From an uncultured Bacteroides sp. (lineage in GTDB: Bacteria; Bacteroidota; Bacteroidia; Bacteroidales; Bacteroidaceae), in the NCBI GenBank assembly GCA_958477465.1, contig CAUEFX010000005.1, positions 66,223-130,222 on the forward strand: 64,000 nucleotides of DNA. The letters run 5' to 3'. Positions 62,549 through 64,000 of the stretch are shown piece after piece. The notes below the pieces were generated by a model. It worked only from the letters and a program-made list of their open reading frames with translations. It was not told the origin of the DNA and made no database searches. The position numbers and the translations under genes were made by a program. Position 1 is the first letter of the stretch. Each line of letters begins with the position of its first letter.

Positions 62549-63669
62549 TGGTGAGTGCCGAAGAGTGTATTTGCAGCATTGCCTTGACACTGATTCCGGG
62601 AATCGGGCATATCGGGGCTAAGAAATTGCTGGATGGGGTTGGAAACGCTGTCGATGTGTTCCGCTATCGAAAAGAACTTCCCGATCGTTTGCCCGATGCT
62701 AATAGTCGTGTGGTGGAGGCTTTAGATTGCCCGCAGGCTTTGTCGCGTGCCGCGCAGGAGTTTGAGTTTGCAGAGAAGAATCACATTTCGTGCCTTGCTT
62801 TTACTGACGGGCAATACCCCTCCCGCCTGAGGGAGTGCGATGATGCTCCAGTCATACTCTTTTTTAAAGGTGCGGCCGAGTTGAATTCGTTACATGTCAT
62901 CAATATGGTAGGTACCCGTAACGCCACTGATTATGGAAAGCAACTTTGTGCTTCTTTTCTTCGTGATTTGAAGATTCTCTGCCCGGATGTACTTGTGGTA
63001 AGCGGTCTTGCTTACGGTATTGATATTCATGCCCATCGTGCAGCTTTGACCAATGACCTTTCTACGGTCGGAGTATTGGCACACGGACTCGACCGTATTT
63101 ATCCTTCCGCTCATCGGAAAACGGCTGTTGACATGTTGCAGAAAGGTGGCCTTTTAACGGAGTTCCTTACCGGAACCAATCCCGATAAGCATAATTTTGT
63201 AAGCCGTAACCGTATTGTGGCAGGTATGTCTGACGCTACAATAGTGGTGGAATCGGCTGCTAAAGGAGGTTCATTGATTACTGCCGATATTGCCGAGAGC
63301 TATCATCGCGACTGCTTTGCTTTTCCCGGACGCACGATGGATGTTTCTTCCATCGGTTGCAACCAACTGATCAGGGATAATAAAGCGGCTCTTCTTCTGT
63401 CTGCCGAAGATTTCGTAAAGGCCATGGGCTGGGGAGTTCCCTCTGTCTCTTCAAAGGTGGAAAGTATTCAGCGGAGTCTGTTCCTTGAATTGTCGGAAGA
63501 AGAACAACGGGTTGTTTCTATTCTTGACAGGCAGGGTGATCAGCAGATAAATGCGTTGCTGGTAAAGGCAGATATTCCAATACATAAGATGAATGCCATA
63601 CTTTTTGAGTTGGAGATGAAAGGTGTGGTACGGGTATTGGCGGGCGGTATGTATCAGTTACTTCGGTAA
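62548..63669 (+). CDS. dprA: DNA-processing protein DprA
   Basis: This 373-residue protein loads RecA on incoming single-stranded DNA in transformation. The N-terminal SAM/HhH-like region (TLIPGIGHIGAKKLL) precedes the Rossmann-like core: VGTRNATDYGKQL, SGLAYGIDIHAHRAAL and a block from FVSRNRIVAGMSDA to SAAKGGSLITADIA. A C-terminal winged helix (ILDRQGDQQINALLVKADIP) ends the chain. Translationally coupled to the thioesterase. Confidence 0.93.
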   Translation: MVSAEECICSIALTLIPGIGHIGAKKLLDGVGNAVDVFRYRKELPDRLPDANSRVVEALDCPQALSRAAQEFEFAEKNHISCLAFTDGQYPSRLRECDDAPVILFFKGAAELNSLHVINMVGTRNATDYGKQLCASFLRDLKILCPDVLVVSGLAYGIDIHAHRAALTNDLSTVGVLAHGLDRIYPSAHRKTAVDMLQKGGLLTEFLTGTNPDKHNFVSRNRIVAGMSDATIVVESAAKGGSLITADIAESYHRDCFAFPGRTMDVSSIGCNQLIRDNKAALLLSAEDFVKAMGWGVPSVSSKVESIQRSLFLELSEEEQRVVSILDRQGDQQINALLVKADIPIHKMNAILFELEMKGVVRVLAGGMYQLLR

Positions 63670-63674
63670 GGAGC

Positions 63675-63744
63675 AAAAAAAAAAGGAGCAACGCCTTGCT
63701 CCAACCTTTGTTAACCTTAAATCTAATACTATGAAAAAAATCAC
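63675..63744 (-). ncRNA. Small RNA unit, copy 3
   Basis: This is the third copy of the unit seen at 38876 and 39481. The terminator stem is at 63685-63702 with ten T after it on the minus strand. It begins just behind dprA and points against it. Confidence 0.6.
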
Positions 63745-63748
63745 AGTG

Positions 63749-63780
63749 CAAATGTAGAGCTTTTGCCCGTTCCCTCCAAA
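63749..63780 (-). promoter_or_regulatory. Promoter of small RNA copy 3
   Basis: On the minus strand TTTG, 20 bases, then TACATTTG. The -7 spacer bases differ from copies 1 and 2. Confidence 0.65.
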
Positions 63781-63949
63781 TTTTATTCTTGATATTGGTT
63801 CTCTTTTAATTTCTTTCACGGTTTTTTGCTGTTATCGCACACGAACGTATTCAGAAGGGGTGTGTTCAATATAATTTAACCAAAGTAAATGGCATATTGA
63901 AATCATTGCTTCGGCTATCAGAAACGATATAGGAACACCCCGTGGAAAG

Positions 63950-63981
63950 CCCCTACCCATGCACGACTTGCATGGGTGGGG
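63950..63981. repeat. Strong hairpin at the right edge
   Basis: ACCCATGCA (63955-63963) and TGCATGGGT (63969-63977) form a perfect 9-bp stem, extended by CCCC/GGGG after a one-base bulge. On the minus strand a 42-codon frame (63832-63960) begins inside it and ends SEYVRVR. It could be an end of an IS200/IS605-type element or an RNA stem; the rest lies outside the window. Confidence 0.4.
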
Positions 63982-64000
63982 TATATATCTTTATAGTGCA

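Noticed and set aside
1..64000. tRNA or rRNA genes
   Set aside because: No TPsiC-arm-like GTTCRA with a paired acceptor stem and no rRNA-like stretch was found by eye; a tRNAscan run would settle it.

Overview
The window looks like Bacteroides chromosome, probably close to the B. fragilis/B. thetaiotaomicron group. Three things support this. There is a polysaccharide utilization locus (PUL) with a hybrid two-component regulator and a SusC/SusD pair. There are many surface lipoproteins with an acidic stretch right after the lipid cysteine. Almost every transcription unit is preceded by the Bacteroides sigma-ABfr -7 box TAnnTTTG. No rRNA, tRNA, CRISPR array, intact prophage or complete insertion sequence was seen.

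Layout. 1-13 kb: start of a leftward radical-SAM-like gene, a helix-hairpin-helix/outer-membrane barrel protein, a DUF4294 protein, a TrmH-type methyltransferase, nadA, an orphan PorZ-like beta-propeller protein behind rdgB, then yitT and leuS, and an EamA exporter. 13-26 kb: a compact PUL with a hybrid two-component regulator divergent from GH95 fucosidase-susC-susD-DUF5017 lipoprotein. 26-37 kb: a seven-gene operon of six DUF4493/PCMD-type surface lipoproteins and one small outer-membrane barrel, divergent from an AraC regulator. 37-40 kb: an SLC13 carboxylate transporter, then 1.2 kb of repeat-rich non-coding DNA before mutS. 42-47 kb: the operon ychF-panE-lgt-CAT-like-SDR. 47-54 kb: an XRE gene with a hipA remnant, two MFS transporters, a GH2 beta-mannosidase and cysK. 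54-64 kb: a PNPOx-like flavoprotein, rnr, an epimerase/PAP2 lipid pair, dusB, a U32 peptidase, a thioesterase, dprA, and a right edge with a strong hairpin.

How genes work together. The PUL should sense, bind, import and de-fucosylate a fucosylated glycan. The DUF4493/PCMD operon encodes cell-surface proteins. Five of them carry an isolated Arg (mostly in a TR[A/V] context) 26-32 residues after the lipid Cys, just behind a short beta-strand, which recalls the protease-matured precursors of type V pili. It is the best candidate here for a poorly described surface structure.

A second highlight is a three-copy minus-strand unit. Each copy has a full promoter (TTTG-N19/20-TAnnTTTG), about 70 transcribed bases and an intrinsic terminator. 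The two spacer bases of the -7 box differ between copies while the box is kept, so these look like a small-RNA family rather than inert repeats. Other non-coding structure includes operator-like repeats at the PUL, perfect palindromes at cysK and ychF, a 16-bp x5 tandem repeat, and a family of long inverted repeats around rnr.
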